Below are positions 44,509 to 54,163 of a stretch of 64,000 bases of DNA, piece after piece. A program made the translations under genes and the position numbers. The notes beneath the pieces are model-generated. The model worked only from the letters and a program-made list of their open reading frames with translations. It searched no databases and was not told where the DNA came from. The number at the start of each line of letters is the position of its first letter. Positions within the stretch are counted from its first letter, which is position 1. This DNA comes from Algoriphagus iocasae (GTDB taxonomy: Bacteria > Bacteroidota > Bacteroidia > Cytophagales > Cyclobacteriaceae): positions 124,001 through 188,000 of the forward strand of contig NZ_JACIJO010000001.1 in assembly GCF_014206875.1 (NCBI RefSeq). Direction: 5' to 3'.

Positions 44509-45219
44509 TTAGGCGGTTTTTTCTAACTGTTTGACCAGTACCTGAAAATCTTTTGGATAGGGAGCTTCGATTTTAAGCTTCTTCCCATCCACTCCTTCAA
44601 ATTCTATTGAAAAGGCATGTAGAGAAACCCTTTGCATGATGGGTAGCTCTTCCGTGTCCTTTTTAAGATTGAAGCGGCGCTTGAGTGAAGAAAGTAACAA
44701 AGGTTTGCCTCCATATAAAGTGTCTCCACAAATGGGTGACTTCAGGTAAGCCAAATGAACCCGGATCTGATGCAACCTGCCTGTTACAGGCCTGCATTCT
44801 ACCAAGGTGTGCGCATAATATGTTTTCAACGTATTGAAATAGGTCTGCGCAGGCTTGCCGTCTTTACTTACTTTGGCGATTCCTTTTTTTGTGGCGATAA
44901 GATTTCGGTCTACCAGCTCATTGCTGAATTCCTTGATCCCCTCTACCACTGCATGATAGACCTTGTCCACTTTCCTGCTTTCAAACTGCATGGCCAAATG
45001 CCTGTAAGCCACTGGATTCTTGGCAATCACTAGACATCCTGAAGTTTCCTTATCCAATCTATGGCACAGTTGTGAATCGGGGGTGTGTGCCTTGGCTAAG
45101 TCTAAGATGTTCTGCGCTTCGTGTCTATCGTCTAAGCTTGATAGGTACGGCGGTTTGTTGATTACCAGGTAATCCTCGTTTTCAAACAGAATAAGATTTT
45201 CAAAATCTACTTTCTTCAT
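44509..45219 (-). CDS. RluA-family pseudouridine synthase
   Basis: A 236-residue enzyme with the catalytic block CHRLDKETSGCLVIAKN (Asp at about residue 57) and the RPVTGRLHQIRVHLAYLKSP segment. It isomerises uridine to pseudouridine in rRNA or tRNA; the exact site cannot be told from sequence here. There is no S4 domain, making it a compact RluA-type enzyme. It stands alone downstream of a small lipoprotein gene. Confidence 0.92.
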   Translation of the reverse strand: MKKVDFENLILFENEDYLVINKPPYLSSLDDRHEAQNILDLAKAHTPDSQLCHRLDKETSGCLVIAKNPVAYRHLAMQFESRKVDKVYHAVVEGIKEFSNELVDRNLIATKKGIAKVSKDGKPAQTYFNTLKTYYAHTLVECRPVTGRLHQIRVHLAYLKSPICGDTLYGGKPLLLSSLKRRFNLKKDTEELPIMQRVSLHAFSIEFEGVDGKKLKIEAPYPKDFQVLVKQLEKTA

Positions 45220-45324
45220 GGATTCTCCTGCCTCTTCAAAGAGGCTGCAAAAGTAGGGAAATGGAAGCGCAAAAAAAAATCCTTCAATTAAGAAGGACTT
45301 TAGCAGCCAAATACTACAGTTGAA

Positions 45325-45807
45325 TTATTGCCTTTCTTTAATGATGGTGAATCCTCGTCCCTTAGTAGCTGTTTCACCATCCCATTTTAATTCCCCTAGA
45401 TAATAGACTTTTTGGACAATGACACTCGATGCATTATCATGGATTTCTGCTTGAATCGTGTCGGCTTCTGTCTCATTCCATTGGATAACTGTTTTTTCTG
45501 AATCTAGAACCAATGCCATGATATAATCTCTATCAAATTCAGGTGGATCAATTCGGAAATTTCGCGGCATGTCCAAGTGGGCCTCATAAAATTCCTCCAT
45601 ATTCCCATTTCGCTCATAAAAAATTTTGATATCTCTAAAATCATAAGCTCCTTCTTGTTTTGGATCCAGCAAATTATTGCCTTGTTTATCTACAACCGTG
45701 ATAAAGGCCATCATATCAACAGTGAAAAATTGCGGCTGTTCATTTTCCTTACAGGAGCTATTCAATAGTACTAGTAATATTGAAACTATAGAAATTAGAT
45801 TTTTCAT
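45325..45807 (-). CDS. Unknown small lipoprotein
   Basis: A 160-residue protein with a lipoprotein signal (MKNLISIVSILLVLLNSSCK, Cys at residue 19). The mature part is probably beta-rich (MMAFITVVDKQGNNLLDP ... FYERNGNMEEFYEAHLDMP ... IHDNASSVIVQKVYYLGEL). No family recognised. It sits between the pseudouridine synthase and a histidine kinase; no operon link is clear. Confidence 0.7.
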   Translation of the reverse strand: MKNLISIVSILLVLLNSSCKENEQPQFFTVDMMAFITVVDKQGNNLLDPKQEGAYDFRDIKIFYERNGNMEEFYEAHLDMPRNFRIDPPEFDRDYIMALVLDSEKTVIQWNETEADTIQAEIHDNASSVIVQKVYYLGELKWDGETATKGRGFTIIKERQ

Positions 45808-45928
45808 GAGAAAAATTGATCAGTTTTCCTAAACTAATAATTTTGTTTTAAAAAAAACTAATAGTTGATTTTGTTTAAGCCTCAGAATTAAGTACCTCTT
45901 TTCCGAAACAATCTGGAATTATTGAAAA

Positions 45929-47008
45929 TTATACTGGTTGACTTACTTTTGCTTTTTGATCCTGAGATTCATTTTTAACCAAAGGCAGCGAGAAACTAAA
46001 AATTGAACCTTTCCCCACAGTAGAACTCACAGAAATTTTGCTTTTGTGCCCTTCCAGAATATGCTTCACGATCGCTAATCCCAGTCCGGTGCCGCCTTCT
46101 TTTTTATTTCGACTTTTCTCTACTCGATAGAAGCGCTCAAAAATCCGCTTCAGATCCTCAGGAGGGATTCCCTGTCCATCGTCTTTGATGTCTACCTGAA
46201 TATTGTTTTTGCCTGTCTTAAGACTGACTTTTACCTGTCCTTTGTTATTGTTGTATTTGACGGCATTGAAAATCAAGTTCTGACAGACCCGGTAGATTTT
46301 TTGTCGATCTGCTGAAGTGATGTAGTTTTTTCCTTCTTCGAAATCAAAAATAATCTCCACATCCCTTTTTGAAGCTTTATGCTCCAATTGGTCAATCACC
46401 TCAATAATCAGGTCTTTTAAATCAAACTGGGTGAATGTGAATTTGATCACCCCGCTTTCCATTTGATTCAATGTCAAAAGATCCTGTACCAATACATCGA
46501 GGGAATCCAGGCTTTTGGCTGCCCGCTTCAGGAATTTCATCCGCACCTGCTTGTCATCGATAGCTCCATCCAGAAGTGTATGGATATATCCTTGGGTCGC
46601 AAAAATCGGGGTCTTTAACTCATGTGAAATGTCAGCAATAAACTCCCTTCGAAACTCCTCGTTTTTCTGGAGTGTCTCAATTTCTTTTTGCTTAGTCAAA
46701 GCATAAGAGTTGATTACCTTATTGATCCTTCGGAGAGGAGAAATGGATGATTTGGAGGACTTATCGCTGATTTCGGAAAAATCCTTTTTCTGGATTTTCT
46801 CCAGCAAGGAATAAATATTTCCGATTTCCCTAAAAATCAAAAACTCCAAGGTGATATTGGCGAGCAGGTAAGCCACCGAAAATGAGATGGCTCCAGCTAC
46901 CAATAGAATAGTGGCATTGGTTGTATCCAGTAATGACAAAAAAGCAGTCACCATGGCGCTGATAGCCAGTGCCAGTATGAATGCAATACCACGGGAATTT
47001 GTAAGCAT
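45929..47008 (-). CDS. Sensor histidine kinase, PhoR/VicK-like
   Basis: A 359-residue kinase with two N-terminal membrane segments (about 8-25 and 30-52), a dimerisation helix with the phospho-accepting histidine in FIADISHELKTPIFATQGYI (about residue 133) and an ATPase domain (DDGQGIPPEDLKRIFERFYR, GGTGLGLAIVKHILEGHKSK). There is almost no periplasmic loop, so the signal is probably sensed in the membrane. It follows its response regulator after one base. Signal and targets are unknown. Confidence 0.92.
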   Translation of the reverse strand: MLTNSRGIAFILALAISAMVTAFLSLLDTTNATILLVAGAISFSVAYLLANITLEFLIFREIGNIYSLLEKIQKKDFSEISDKSSKSSISPLRRINKVINSYALTKQKEIETLQKNEEFRREFIADISHELKTPIFATQGYIHTLLDGAIDDKQVRMKFLKRAAKSLDSLDVLVQDLLTLNQMESGVIKFTFTQFDLKDLIIEVIDQLEHKASKRDVEIIFDFEEGKNYITSADRQKIYRVCQNLIFNAVKYNNNKGQVKVSLKTGKNNIQVDIKDDGQGIPPEDLKRIFERFYRVEKSRNKKEGGTGLGLAIVKHILEGHKSKISVSSTVGKGSIFSFSLPLVKNESQDQKAKVSQPV

Positions 47009-47009
47009 C

Positions 47010-47699
47010 TTAGCCTAAGTCGAACTTGTATCCTACACCTTTTACAGTAGTGATATAGTCTTCTCCGATTTTTTCTCTGACTTTTCTGATATGTACGTCC
47101 ACTGTCCTTGCCAAGACAAACACATCAGCTCCCCAGATATTTTGGAGAAGTTCATCTCTACTGAAAACCATATTAGGGTTTTTAGCCAGGAAATACAATA
47201 ATTCAAATTCCTTCTTTGGAAGGGTGATGGTTTTACCGGATTTATCAATCGTGTAACTGCCTCTATCAATAGTCAGATCTTTGATTTTAATCTGAATCTG
47301 TTCCTGTTCTTTTTTGGACTCTCTTCTAAAGAGTGCAGCAATTCTGCTCATCAGGGCTCTAGGCTTGATCGGTTTGGTGATATAATCATCCGCTCCCACA
47401 TCAAATGCTGCCACCTCCGAATATTCTTCCATCCTTGCTGTCAGGAATATCACAAAGGCATTTTTAAGCTCAGGAATCTGTCTGATCTGTAGACAAGTTT
47501 CTACTCCGTCCTGACCTGGCATCATGATGTCCAATAAGATCACGTCCGGTACAAATTTAGATGCAACTTTCACGGCTTTAATCCCATCTTCCGCAGTGGC
47601 TACTTCATAGCCTTCTTTTTGGAGGTTGTATTTCAGGATTTCAACAATGTCCGGTTCGTCATCTACTACGAGAACTTTGATTTTCTGCTTATCGCTCAT
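47010..47699 (-). CDS. OmpR/PhoB-family response regulator
   Basis: The start is placed at the ATG at 47699 (MSDKQKIKVLVVDDEPDIVE); an upstream in-frame ATG gives 19 extra, poorly conserved residues. The receiver has phospho-acceptor Asp in VILLDIMMPGQDG and the switch lysine in DDYITKPIKPRAL. The C-terminal winged helix (about 140-229) includes PKKEFELLYFLAKNPNMVFS and RTVDVHIRKVREKIGEDYI. Partner of the adjacent histidine kinase. Confidence 0.94.
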   Translation of the reverse strand: MSDKQKIKVLVVDDEPDIVEILKYNLQKEGYEVATAEDGIKAVKVASKFVPDVILLDIMMPGQDGVETCLQIRQIPELKNAFVIFLTARMEEYSEVAAFDVGADDYITKPIKPRALMSRIAALFRRESKKEQEQIQIKIKDLTIDRGSYTIDKSGKTITLPKKEFELLYFLAKNPNMVFSRDELLQNIWGADVFVLARTVDVHIRKVREKIGEDYITTVKGVGYKFDLG

Positions 47700-47850
47700 G
47701 CTGGCATTTCTTAATAATTCGCTTAAAAATAAGGAATATTTGAAGATAGAAGCCAAATAAAAAGGATGTTGTGGTTTCGATTTTCAAAGAATCCAATGTT
47801 TTATTCTGCCTTCCTTACCTTAGGTTAAGTTATGGTTAAGGCAGCTTTAT

Positions 47851-48642
47851 TTAATTGTTTCGCAATCCTTTCGCGTTGATGATATCAAAATTCAAAGAGC
47901 CTAAAAATAAATTGGCTTTGATTTTTACAGGGATTTTATTCTGATCCTTAGTTACCCAGACTTTGACAGGATACTCTCCTCTAAATAATTTGTTTTTTGG
48001 AATCTGTGGTGAGAAAATATATGTGTCCTTGATGCCGATTTCTGTTTCCAGTCGCTCCGTCCCTTCAAATATTAACTTTATGTTATATATCTCTTTATCG
48101 AAGAAACCTTTGATTAAAACCACCTCACCAGGCTTCATGTTCTCAAGATTCAGGGTTCTCAAATAATAAAAACCACTCACTAAATCCTGGATAGGCCCAG
48201 GTAAATCGTACTCTTTAGCGCTCTTGAGAGTTTTATTGTCTTTTTCATAAAGCTCCACCAGGGCTTTTCCGTTTTTCTGGTCAAAAAACACCTTCTCATG
48301 TTTTCTATATTTCCCCTCCTCAATATTTTGATAGAAAAGAGAAGGAAGTACGGTATTGGTGTCTAGATAAGTACCCCAGTTATCATTTACTTTTCCGAAA
48401 ATGGTAGCTGCTCCTTTGGTCTTTCCGTAAACATCGATCTTATAATGAGGTCGATTGTTTTGAGTATGACTGCGTCGATTGATTTGGAGTTTGGCATCTG
48501 CAAGATTTAGCCAGCCATAACTCACTTCAAAGTTTAGTTCTTCGCCAAAAGTAAAAGCATCATTATCCGGATTTTGTTGGGAAAATGCACTGGAACTCCA
48601 CAGAAATAGGATAAGGAAAAAAATGCCGGGTAGTTTTCTCAT
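47851..48642 (-). CDS. DUF3108 exported protein
   Basis: The start is set at the ATG at 48642 (MRKLPGIFFLILFLWSSSAF), giving a signal peptide that ends FSQ; the open frame upstream runs 50 residues more without sense. The 263-residue product has the DUF3108 pattern: FTFGEELNFEVSYGWLNLAD near the start and a final ...VWVTKDQNKIPVKIKANLFLG. It is predicted periplasmic and beta-rich; function unknown. Divergent from recA. Confidence 0.85.
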   Translation of the reverse strand: MRKLPGIFFLILFLWSSSAFSQQNPDNDAFTFGEELNFEVSYGWLNLADAKLQINRRSHTQNNRPHYKIDVYGKTKGAATIFGKVNDNWGTYLDTNTVLPSLFYQNIEEGKYRKHEKVFFDQKNGKALVELYEKDNKTLKSAKEYDLPGPIQDLVSGFYYLRTLNLENMKPGEVVLIKGFFDKEIYNIKLIFEGTERLETEIGIKDTYIFSPQIPKNKLFRGEYPVKVWVTKDQNKIPVKIKANLFLGSLNFDIINAKGLRNN

Positions 48643-48821
48643 ACATTTTATTGACAATACCTGACGAAAATTGAGTTTTTCAAAAGGTATTACGAAAAAA
48701 AGAGTCGTTTGGTGAATAAAATTACGAATTTGGCCATCGAAAACAATGGCTAATTCTCCTTTGGTAATGGCATGTTGTTTAGTTAATTTCACCTACTATA
48801 GATTCTTTTAAACGAAAACTC

Positions 48822-49850
48822 ATGAGTAATAACGCAGAAAAACTGAAAGCCCTCCAATTAACCATCGATAAGTTGGAGAAAACCTATGGAAAAGGTACTG
48901 TGATGAAGCTTAGCGACAACAAAGTACTGGATGTTCCTGCTATATCCACAGGTTCTCTTGGGCTAGATATGGCACTGGGTGTGGGCGGAATTCCGCGGGG
49001 CCGGGTGATCGAGATTTATGGCCCAGAATCTTCTGGTAAAACCACACTGACAATGCATTGTATCGCCGAAGCCCAAAAGGCGGGAGGTTTAGCTGCGTTT
49101 ATCGATGCTGAACATGCATTCGACAAAACCTATGCCGAAAAACTTGGGATTGATACAGAGAACCTTCTGATTTCCCAGCCAGATAACGGTGAGCAAGCAC
49201 TTGAAATTGCCGAACATTTAATCCGTTCTGGAGCTATTGATATCATCGTCATTGACTCCGTTGCAGCTTTGGTGCCAAAGGGAGAATTGGAAGGAGATAT
49301 GGGAGATTCTAAAATGGGACTTCAGGCAAGATTGATGTCTCAGGCACTTAGAAAACTTACTGGAGCCATCAATAAAACCGGTTGTTCATGTATTTTTATC
49401 AACCAATTGAGAGAGAAAATCGGAGTGATGTTCGGAAATCCTGAAACAACTACAGGTGGTAATGCACTTAAGTTTTATGCTTCTGTGAGATTGGATATTC
49501 GTAGAATTGGTCAGATCAAAGAAAGCGCGGATAATATTCTAGGTAACCGTACCCGTGTCAAAGTGGTGAAAAACAAGGTGGCTCCTCCTTTCAAAGTGGT
49601 TGAATTTGATATCATGTATGGGCAAGGAATTTCCAAAGTAGGGGAGATAATCGACCTGGGAGTGGAGTTTGATATTATCAAAAAAGCAGGATCTTGGTTC
49701 TCCTACAATGGGGAAAAGTTAGGCCAAGGAAGGGATTCTGTTAAAAATATCCTTCTTGATAATCCTGAATTAATGGAGGAACTGGAAGTGAAAATCAAAG
49801 CTGCTGCTGGATTAAATGCAGCTCCTGCGGCATTAGAGGAGGATGAATAA
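48822..49850 (+). CDS. recA: Recombinase A
   Basis: A 342-residue protein with Walker [10 protein letters not shown] (about 67-75), the segment [20 protein letters not shown], Walker [11 protein letters not shown], and the loop-L2 region [20 protein letters not shown]. It performs strand exchange in homologous recombination and triggers LexA-type cleavage in the SOS response. The C-terminus (ALEEDE) is acidic as usual. A strong terminator follows. Confidence 0.98.
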   Translation: MSNNAEKLKALQLTIDKLEKTYGKGTVMKLSDNKVLDVPAISTGSLGLDMALGVGGIPRGRVIEIYGPESSGKTTLTMHCIAEAQKAGGLAAFIDAEHAFDKTYAEKLGIDTENLLISQPDNGEQALEIAEHLIRSGAIDIIVIDSVAALVPKGELEGDMGDSKMGLQARLMSQALRKLTGAINKTGCSCIFINQLREKIGVMFGNPETTTGGNALKFYASVRLDIRRIGQIKESADNILGNRTRVKVVKNKVAPPFKVVEFDIMYGQGISKVGEIIDLGVEFDIIKKAGSWFSYNGEKLGQGRDSVKNILLDNPELMEELEVKIKAAAGLNAAPAALEEDE

Positions 49851-49865
49851 ACTCAAAAGCTTATA

Positions 49866-49897
49866 AAAAAAAAGGGAGCAGAAATGCTCCCTTTTTT
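49866..49897. terminator. Terminator between recA and the ABC permease gene
   Basis: AAAGGGAGC, a seven-base loop and GCTCCCTTTTTT, with A- and T-runs on each side; serves both convergent genes. Confidence 0.9.
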
Positions 49898-49901
49898 ATT
49901 T

Positions 49902-51149
49902 TTAGTTAGTTCGTATCGCTTCGACCGGATCCATCCTGGCCGCCAAAGTAGCTGGGACAATACCGGAAACAACTCCAATGGCAGAGGAAACACCTAAGCC
50001 GAGGACAATATTTTTAAAGGAAAGTATCAGTTCTAAGGTCCCCAACTGGATAAAGCTGAGTCCAAAAACTATCAAAATACCAGTTATCCCACCGATCAAA
50101 CTTAGGAATACGGCTTCAAATAAAAACTGGAATAAAATAAAGTAGTTTTTTGCCCCGAGAGACTTTTGAATTCCAATGATATTGGTTCTTTCCCGAACGG
50201 AAACAAACATAATATTCGCGATTCCAAAACCACCGACAAGGATGGAGAATCCACCGATTACCCAGCCTGCAATAGAGATTACGTCAAATATCGAACCGAT
50301 CGCATTCTGGATAAATTCTGTCTTGTTCAGCGCGAAATTATCTTCCTCAGTAGGTTTTAGCCCTCTTTTGGCTCTCAATAAACCGGTCATTTCGTTTTCC
50401 AAAGAGACCAAGCCTATGTCTTCTTCATTTCCTTTGGCAGCTATTGTTGGTTCTATCCCATTTCTACCGGTGTAGAACATTTTATTGAAAGCTCCATAAG
50501 GAATAATGCAGGCTTCATCTTTTGAAGGAGCATCAAATAGTCCTTCTCCTTCTTCTTCGAAGACACCAATGACAGTAAACTTGATACCTTTAATTTTAAT
50601 TTCCTTGCCTAAAATAGGGAGGTTAGGATATAGCGTATTTGCGATTTTTCTTCCGACAATTGCGATATTTCTAGAAGCATTTATTTCTGATTCCTGAAAA
50701 TACCTGCCTTCTTCCAAGGGCAATTCATACACATCCTGATAGGTGTATTCTATTCCTGTCAGTTGCATTCCTTGATAGGCATTGCTTCCTGCCTGTACAG
50801 TGGTACTAGCAGATGCAGAGATGGTCACTGCTTCGGCCGATTTCAATCTTTCCTGAAGAAACTTGTATTCAGCAATTGTACTGGGTGGTCTTCTGAAATA
50901 CTTCCACCAAGGATAATCCTGTGGTCCACTTGCAAATGGGAAACGTCCAACCATCATGACATTGGTTCCCAGAAATGAAAAGGAAGACTTAATGTTATTC
51001 TCCAACGAATCCACCAAAGTGAATACTGCTATGATGGCAAAAATACCAATCGTAACACCGAGGAGCGAAAGGATAGTTCTGGTTATATTGGCTCTTAAAG
51101 CAGTAATTGCGAACCTAAAACTCTCCCATGTGAGTTGGAAAAAGAGCAT
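49902..51149 (-). CDS. MacB-like ABC transporter permease
   Basis: A 415-residue protein: one membrane helix at about 20-45 (TRTILSLLGVTIGIFAIIAV), a large periplasmic MacB domain (about 55-280) and three C-terminal helices (about 290-405), including FVSVRERTNIIGIQKSLGAK, the typical coupling segment for the ATPase. No ATPase gene is adjacent. Such permeases export lipids, peptides or antibiotics, or transmit mechanical force; the substrate is unknown. Confidence 0.9.
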   Translation of the reverse strand: MLFFQLTWESFRFAITALRANITRTILSLLGVTIGIFAIIAVFTLVDSLENNIKSSFSFLGTNVMMVGRFPFASGPQDYPWWKYFRRPPSTIAEYKFLQERLKSAEAVTISASASTTVQAGSNAYQGMQLTGIEYTYQDVYELPLEEGRYFQESEINASRNIAIVGRKIANTLYPNLPILGKEIKIKGIKFTVIGVFEEEGEGLFDAPSKDEACIIPYGAFNKMFYTGRNGIEPTIAAKGNEEDIGLVSLENEMTGLLRAKRGLKPTEEDNFALNKTEFIQNAIGSIFDVISIAGWVIGGFSILVGGFGIANIMFVSVRERTNIIGIQKSLGAKNYFILFQFLFEAVFLSLIGGITGILIVFGLSFIQLGTLELILSFKNIVLGLGVSSAIGVVSGIVPATLAARMDPVEAIRTN

Positions 51150-51209
51150 GCTTTTAATAGTTGGTTAAAACAATTTGTCAAGATAGCTGAATTTGGGCAT
51201 TATTGTTAT

Positions 51210-51217
51210 TATCTTTG
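51210..51217 (+). promoter_or_regulatory. queA: Candidate queA -7 box
   Basis: TATCTTTG matches TAnnTTTG exactly, 58 bases before the queA ATG. A TTTG lies upstream with a spacer of only 14 bases, shorter than usual. Confidence 0.5.
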
Positions 51218-51275
51218 CATTTTTTAGAGTTAATCTAAAATAAACAAATCAAGCTCAGACATCTAAAGCTTTCCT

Positions 51276-52325
51276 ATGAAATTATCAGATTTCAAATTTG
51301 ACGTTCCAAAAAAATTAGTATCCCTTTATCCAACAGAAAACCGAGATGAATCCCGTCTCATGGTCTTGCACCGTGACACTGGAAAGATCGAACACAGGGT
51401 TTTCAAAGATATCATCGAGTACTTCGGTGAAGGCGATGTTTTTGTTACAAATGACACGAAAGTTTTTCCTGCCAGATTGTATGGAAACAAAGAAAAAACC
51501 GGTGCTGAAATTGAAGTTTTCTTGTTGAGAGAACTGAATTCAGAATTGAGACTTTGGGATGTTTTAGTAGATCCTGCCCGTAAAATCAGAGTAGGAAATA
51601 AACTGTATTTCGGTGATTCTGACCTTGTGGCAGAAGTCATTGACAATACCACTTCCCGTGGAAGAACAATCAGATTTCTATTTGACGGAACTGAAGAAGA
51701 ATTCCACAAAACCATCGATTCTTTGGGAGAAACTCCTTTGTTAAAAGAGTTTATCGAAAGAAAAGTGGAAGCTGAAGACAGAGAGCGTTATCAGACTGTT
51801 TTTGCAAAGAATGTAGGTGCAGTGGCAGCTCCAACTGCTGGTTTGCACTTTACTCCGCATTTGCTGAAAAGACTGGAGCTTCAAGGCGTGGAAGTAACAC
51901 CGATAACCCTTCACGTAGGTCTTGGTACATTCCGTCAGGTAGACGTAGAAGATCTGACCAAACATAAAATGGATTCTGAAAATTACAGCATCCCTGCAAA
52001 AACTGTTGAGTTGGTAAATAAGGCTTTGGATAATAAAAAGCGTGTGGTTTCTGTAGGAACTACTTCTTTGAAAACGGTAGAGTCTTCAGTGACCGCAAAC
52101 GGTAGATTGAAAGAAAGCGAAGGATGGACTGATAAATTCATTATCCCTCCTTACGAATTCAAAATTGCCAATGCATTGATTACCAATTTCCATTTGCCTG
52201 AATCCACTTTGTTGATGACAGCAGCGGCATTCGGAGGATATGATTTGGTGATGAAAGCTTATAAAGAAGCAATCAAAGAAAAATACAGGTTCTTCTCTTA
52301 TGGAGATGCCATGTTGATTCTCTAA
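51276..52325 (+). CDS. queA: S-adenosylmethionine:tRNA ribosyltransferase-isomerase
   Basis: A 349-residue enzyme of queuosine synthesis. Signatures: the opening [40 protein letters not shown] (about 55-73), [20 protein letters not shown] and [20 protein letters not shown]. It transfers the ribosyl part of SAM to preQ1 in tRNA. A terminator follows, then ispD. Confidence 0.97.
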   Translation: MKLSDFKFDVPKKLVSLYPTENRDESRLMVLHRDTGKIEHRVFKDIIEYFGEGDVFVTNDTKVFPARLYGNKEKTGAEIEVFLLRELNSELRLWDVLVDPARKIRVGNKLYFGDSDLVAEVIDNTTSRGRTIRFLFDGTEEEFHKTIDSLGETPLLKEFIERKVEAEDRERYQTVFAKNVGAVAAPTAGLHFTPHLLKRLELQGVEVTPITLHVGLGTFRQVDVEDLTKHKMDSENYSIPAKTVELVNKALDNKKRVVSVGTTSLKTVESSVTANGRLKESEGWTDKFIIPPYEFKIANALITNFHLPESTLLMTAAAFGGYDLVMKAYKEAIKEKYRFFSYGDAMLIL

Positions 52326-52331
52326 AATATC

Positions 52332-52357
52332 AGGCTCCTTCGGGAGCCTTTTTTTAT
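52332..52357 (+). terminator. queA terminator
   Basis: AGGCTCC TTCG GGAGCCT followed by TTTTTTT: a classical tetraloop terminator. Confidence 0.93.
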
Positions 52358-52432
52358 TCTTTCACAGTTTGATAATTTGCAGAGGGTATCTGATTCTATT
52401 TTTAAAGATACTTTTGTCAAAAATTACAAAAA

Positions 52433-53113
52433 ATGAACAAAGCAGCGATTTTGGTTGCAGGAGGAAAAGGAACCCGGATGGGAGCACCTATTTCCAAACA
52501 ATATTTACCGATCGGCGGAAAGCCAGTTTTGATGCATACCCTGCAGATTTTTTACGAAGTCGATCCTTCCATTCATTTAATTTTGGTGCTACCGGCTTCT
52601 GATTTTTCGTATTGGAAAGAGCTTTGTCAGGAATATGGTTTTAACATTCCCCATCAATTGGTAGAGGGAGGGAACTCACGCTTTCAATCTGTTCGAAATG
52701 GATTGGATAGCATTACCTGGGCAGAAGGTTTAGTGGCAATTCATGACGGTGTGCGACCTTTTGTAGCCAAAGAGGTGATCTCTAATTCCTTTTTGGAAGC
52801 AGAGAAATCAGGAAGTGGGATTGCGGTGATTGCCTTAAAAGATTCTATCCGAAAACTAGGCGATGATGGCAAATCCTGCTATCAGGAAAGACAATACTTT
52901 AGATTAGTGCAAACACCACAGACTTTCTTGCTTTCCAAAATCAAAAAGGCCTTTCAGGTGACAGAAATCCAGCAATTTACAGACGATGCCACGGTATATG
53001 AGCATCAAGGCTGGCAGGTGTCTTTGATCGCTGGGAATCCAGAGAATATTAAGATCACCACTCCAGAAGACCTTCAATACGGTGAGTTTTTGCTATCCCA
53101 GAGCAAAAAGTAA
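52433..53113 (+). CDS. ispD: 2-C-methyl-D-erythritol 4-phosphate cytidylyltransferase
   Basis: A 226-residue enzyme of the MEP isoprenoid pathway. The N-terminal nucleotide-binding loop is AAILVAGGKGTRMGAPISKQ; VEGGNSRFQSVRNGLD and VAIHDGVRPFV (about 104-114) hold the catalytic and binding residues, and IKITTPEDLQYGEFLL closes the domain. It couples CTP to MEP in the cytosol. Confidence 0.96.
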   Translation: MNKAAILVAGGKGTRMGAPISKQYLPIGGKPVLMHTLQIFYEVDPSIHLILVLPASDFSYWKELCQEYGFNIPHQLVEGGNSRFQSVRNGLDSITWAEGLVAIHDGVRPFVAKEVISNSFLEAEKSGSGIAVIALKDSIRKLGDDGKSCYQERQYFRLVQTPQTFLLSKIKKAFQVTEIQQFTDDATVYEHQGWQVSLIAGNPENIKITTPEDLQYGEFLLSQSKK

Positions 53114-53239
53114 AATCAAAAACATTTTTACCGACTTTTTTGTGGGCTTTACCGACTTAGGCATTGTCTTGACCTAATAGTCATTTTAGGCTAAGGTAGA
53201 TTGATATAGTTTTGAGGCATCAGTTTTAATCAAACACTT

Positions 53240-53308
53240 ATGAAATCTAGCTGGGGAATAATTACCAGTAAGAATCATGGGAAAACTCATAAACTATATT
53301 CAAAATGA
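53240..53308 (+). CDS. Possible 22-residue leader ORF overlapping the LiaF-like gene
   Basis: ATG at 53240 to TGA at 53306-53308 encodes a basic 22-residue peptide beginning MKSSWGIITSKNHGKTHK. Its stop overlaps the ATG of the LiaF-like gene (ATGA), so translation may be coupled. No homologue is known to me and chance is possible. Confidence 0.35.
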   Translation: MKSSWGIITSKNHGKTHKLYSK

Positions 53309-54132
53309 AAAGACATTATTCATCTCAAAATGACGGTGGCATTGTTTTCGGATTTGTAATCCTGGGGATTGGTATCCTTTTGCTGCTAAAGAAGATTGGA
53401 ATTTTTGTTCCGTCTTGGGTGCTTACCTGGCCAATGATCTTAATTGTCATCGGTGTATTTACCTTGATCAAGCATGAATTCAAAAGCTTATTTGGAGTAT
53501 TCATGTTGTTCCTGGGTTCTTATTTCCTCTTAAGGAATGAATTTAACATGGACTTTGCCCTCGATAGGTATATTTTTCCGGTCGCTTTGATAGTGCTTGG
53601 GGTTTACCTGATCACAAAAAAGAAAAAAGAGAAAGATCTGATCCGGGATATTCAGGCCAAATGGCAAGTGAATCAAAAGAGTAATACCATGGGAACTTCC
53701 GCGGAGGAAGTCATAGAGGATCCATCTGACCCAAGCACTGATACAGGAAAAGACACTAAATCCAATTTTGGAAATATGTCCGGCAATTCATTTTCGGATA
53801 CCTTAAATATCGATGCTATCTTAAGTGGTGTGAACAAGAGGATTTTATCCAAAAACCTAAAAGGTGGTAAATTGACTGCAGCATTTGGAGGAATAGATCT
53901 GGATCTGACACAAGCAGATATACAAGGGCCTGTTACCGTTCAGGTAGATGTGATTTTCGGAGGCATGAAGCTGGTAGTTCCACCACATTGGGACGTCCGC
54001 GCTGAAGTAAGTAACATCGCTGCGGGAATTGAGGATAAAAGGATTTATAGAGAGTCGGCGATCGATCCAAATAAAGTATTGATTTTGAAAGGAACCGTAC
54101 TTTTTGGAGGTTTGGAGATTAAATCCTACTAA
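53305..54132 (+). CDS. LiaF-like membrane protein (cell-envelope stress accessory)
   Basis: A 275-residue protein: four hydrophobic segments in about 13-105 (e.g. LLLKKIGIFVPSWVLTWPMI), then a variable polar linker, and a C-terminal LiaF-like beta domain (about 185-275, with AAFGGIDLDLTQADIQGPVT and GTVLFGGLEIKSY). It is followed by a LytS-type kinase and a LytTR regulator, recalling LiaF-LiaS-LiaR, in which LiaF represses the kinase. Whether it does so here is inference. Confidence 0.82.
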   Translation: MKRHYSSQNDGGIVFGFVILGIGILLLLKKIGIFVPSWVLTWPMILIVIGVFTLIKHEFKSLFGVFMLFLGSYFLLRNEFNMDFALDRYIFPVALIVLGVYLITKKKKEKDLIRDIQAKWQVNQKSNTMGTSAEEVIEDPSDPSTDTGKDTKSNFGNMSGNSFSDTLNIDAILSGVNKRILSKNLKGGKLTAAFGGIDLDLTQADIQGPVTVQVDVIFGGMKLVVPPHWDVRAEVSNIAAGIEDKRIYRESAIDPNKVLILKGTVLFGGLEIKSY

Positions 54133-54163
54133 ATAGAACTAGTCAGACTTTAAACTGGAAATT

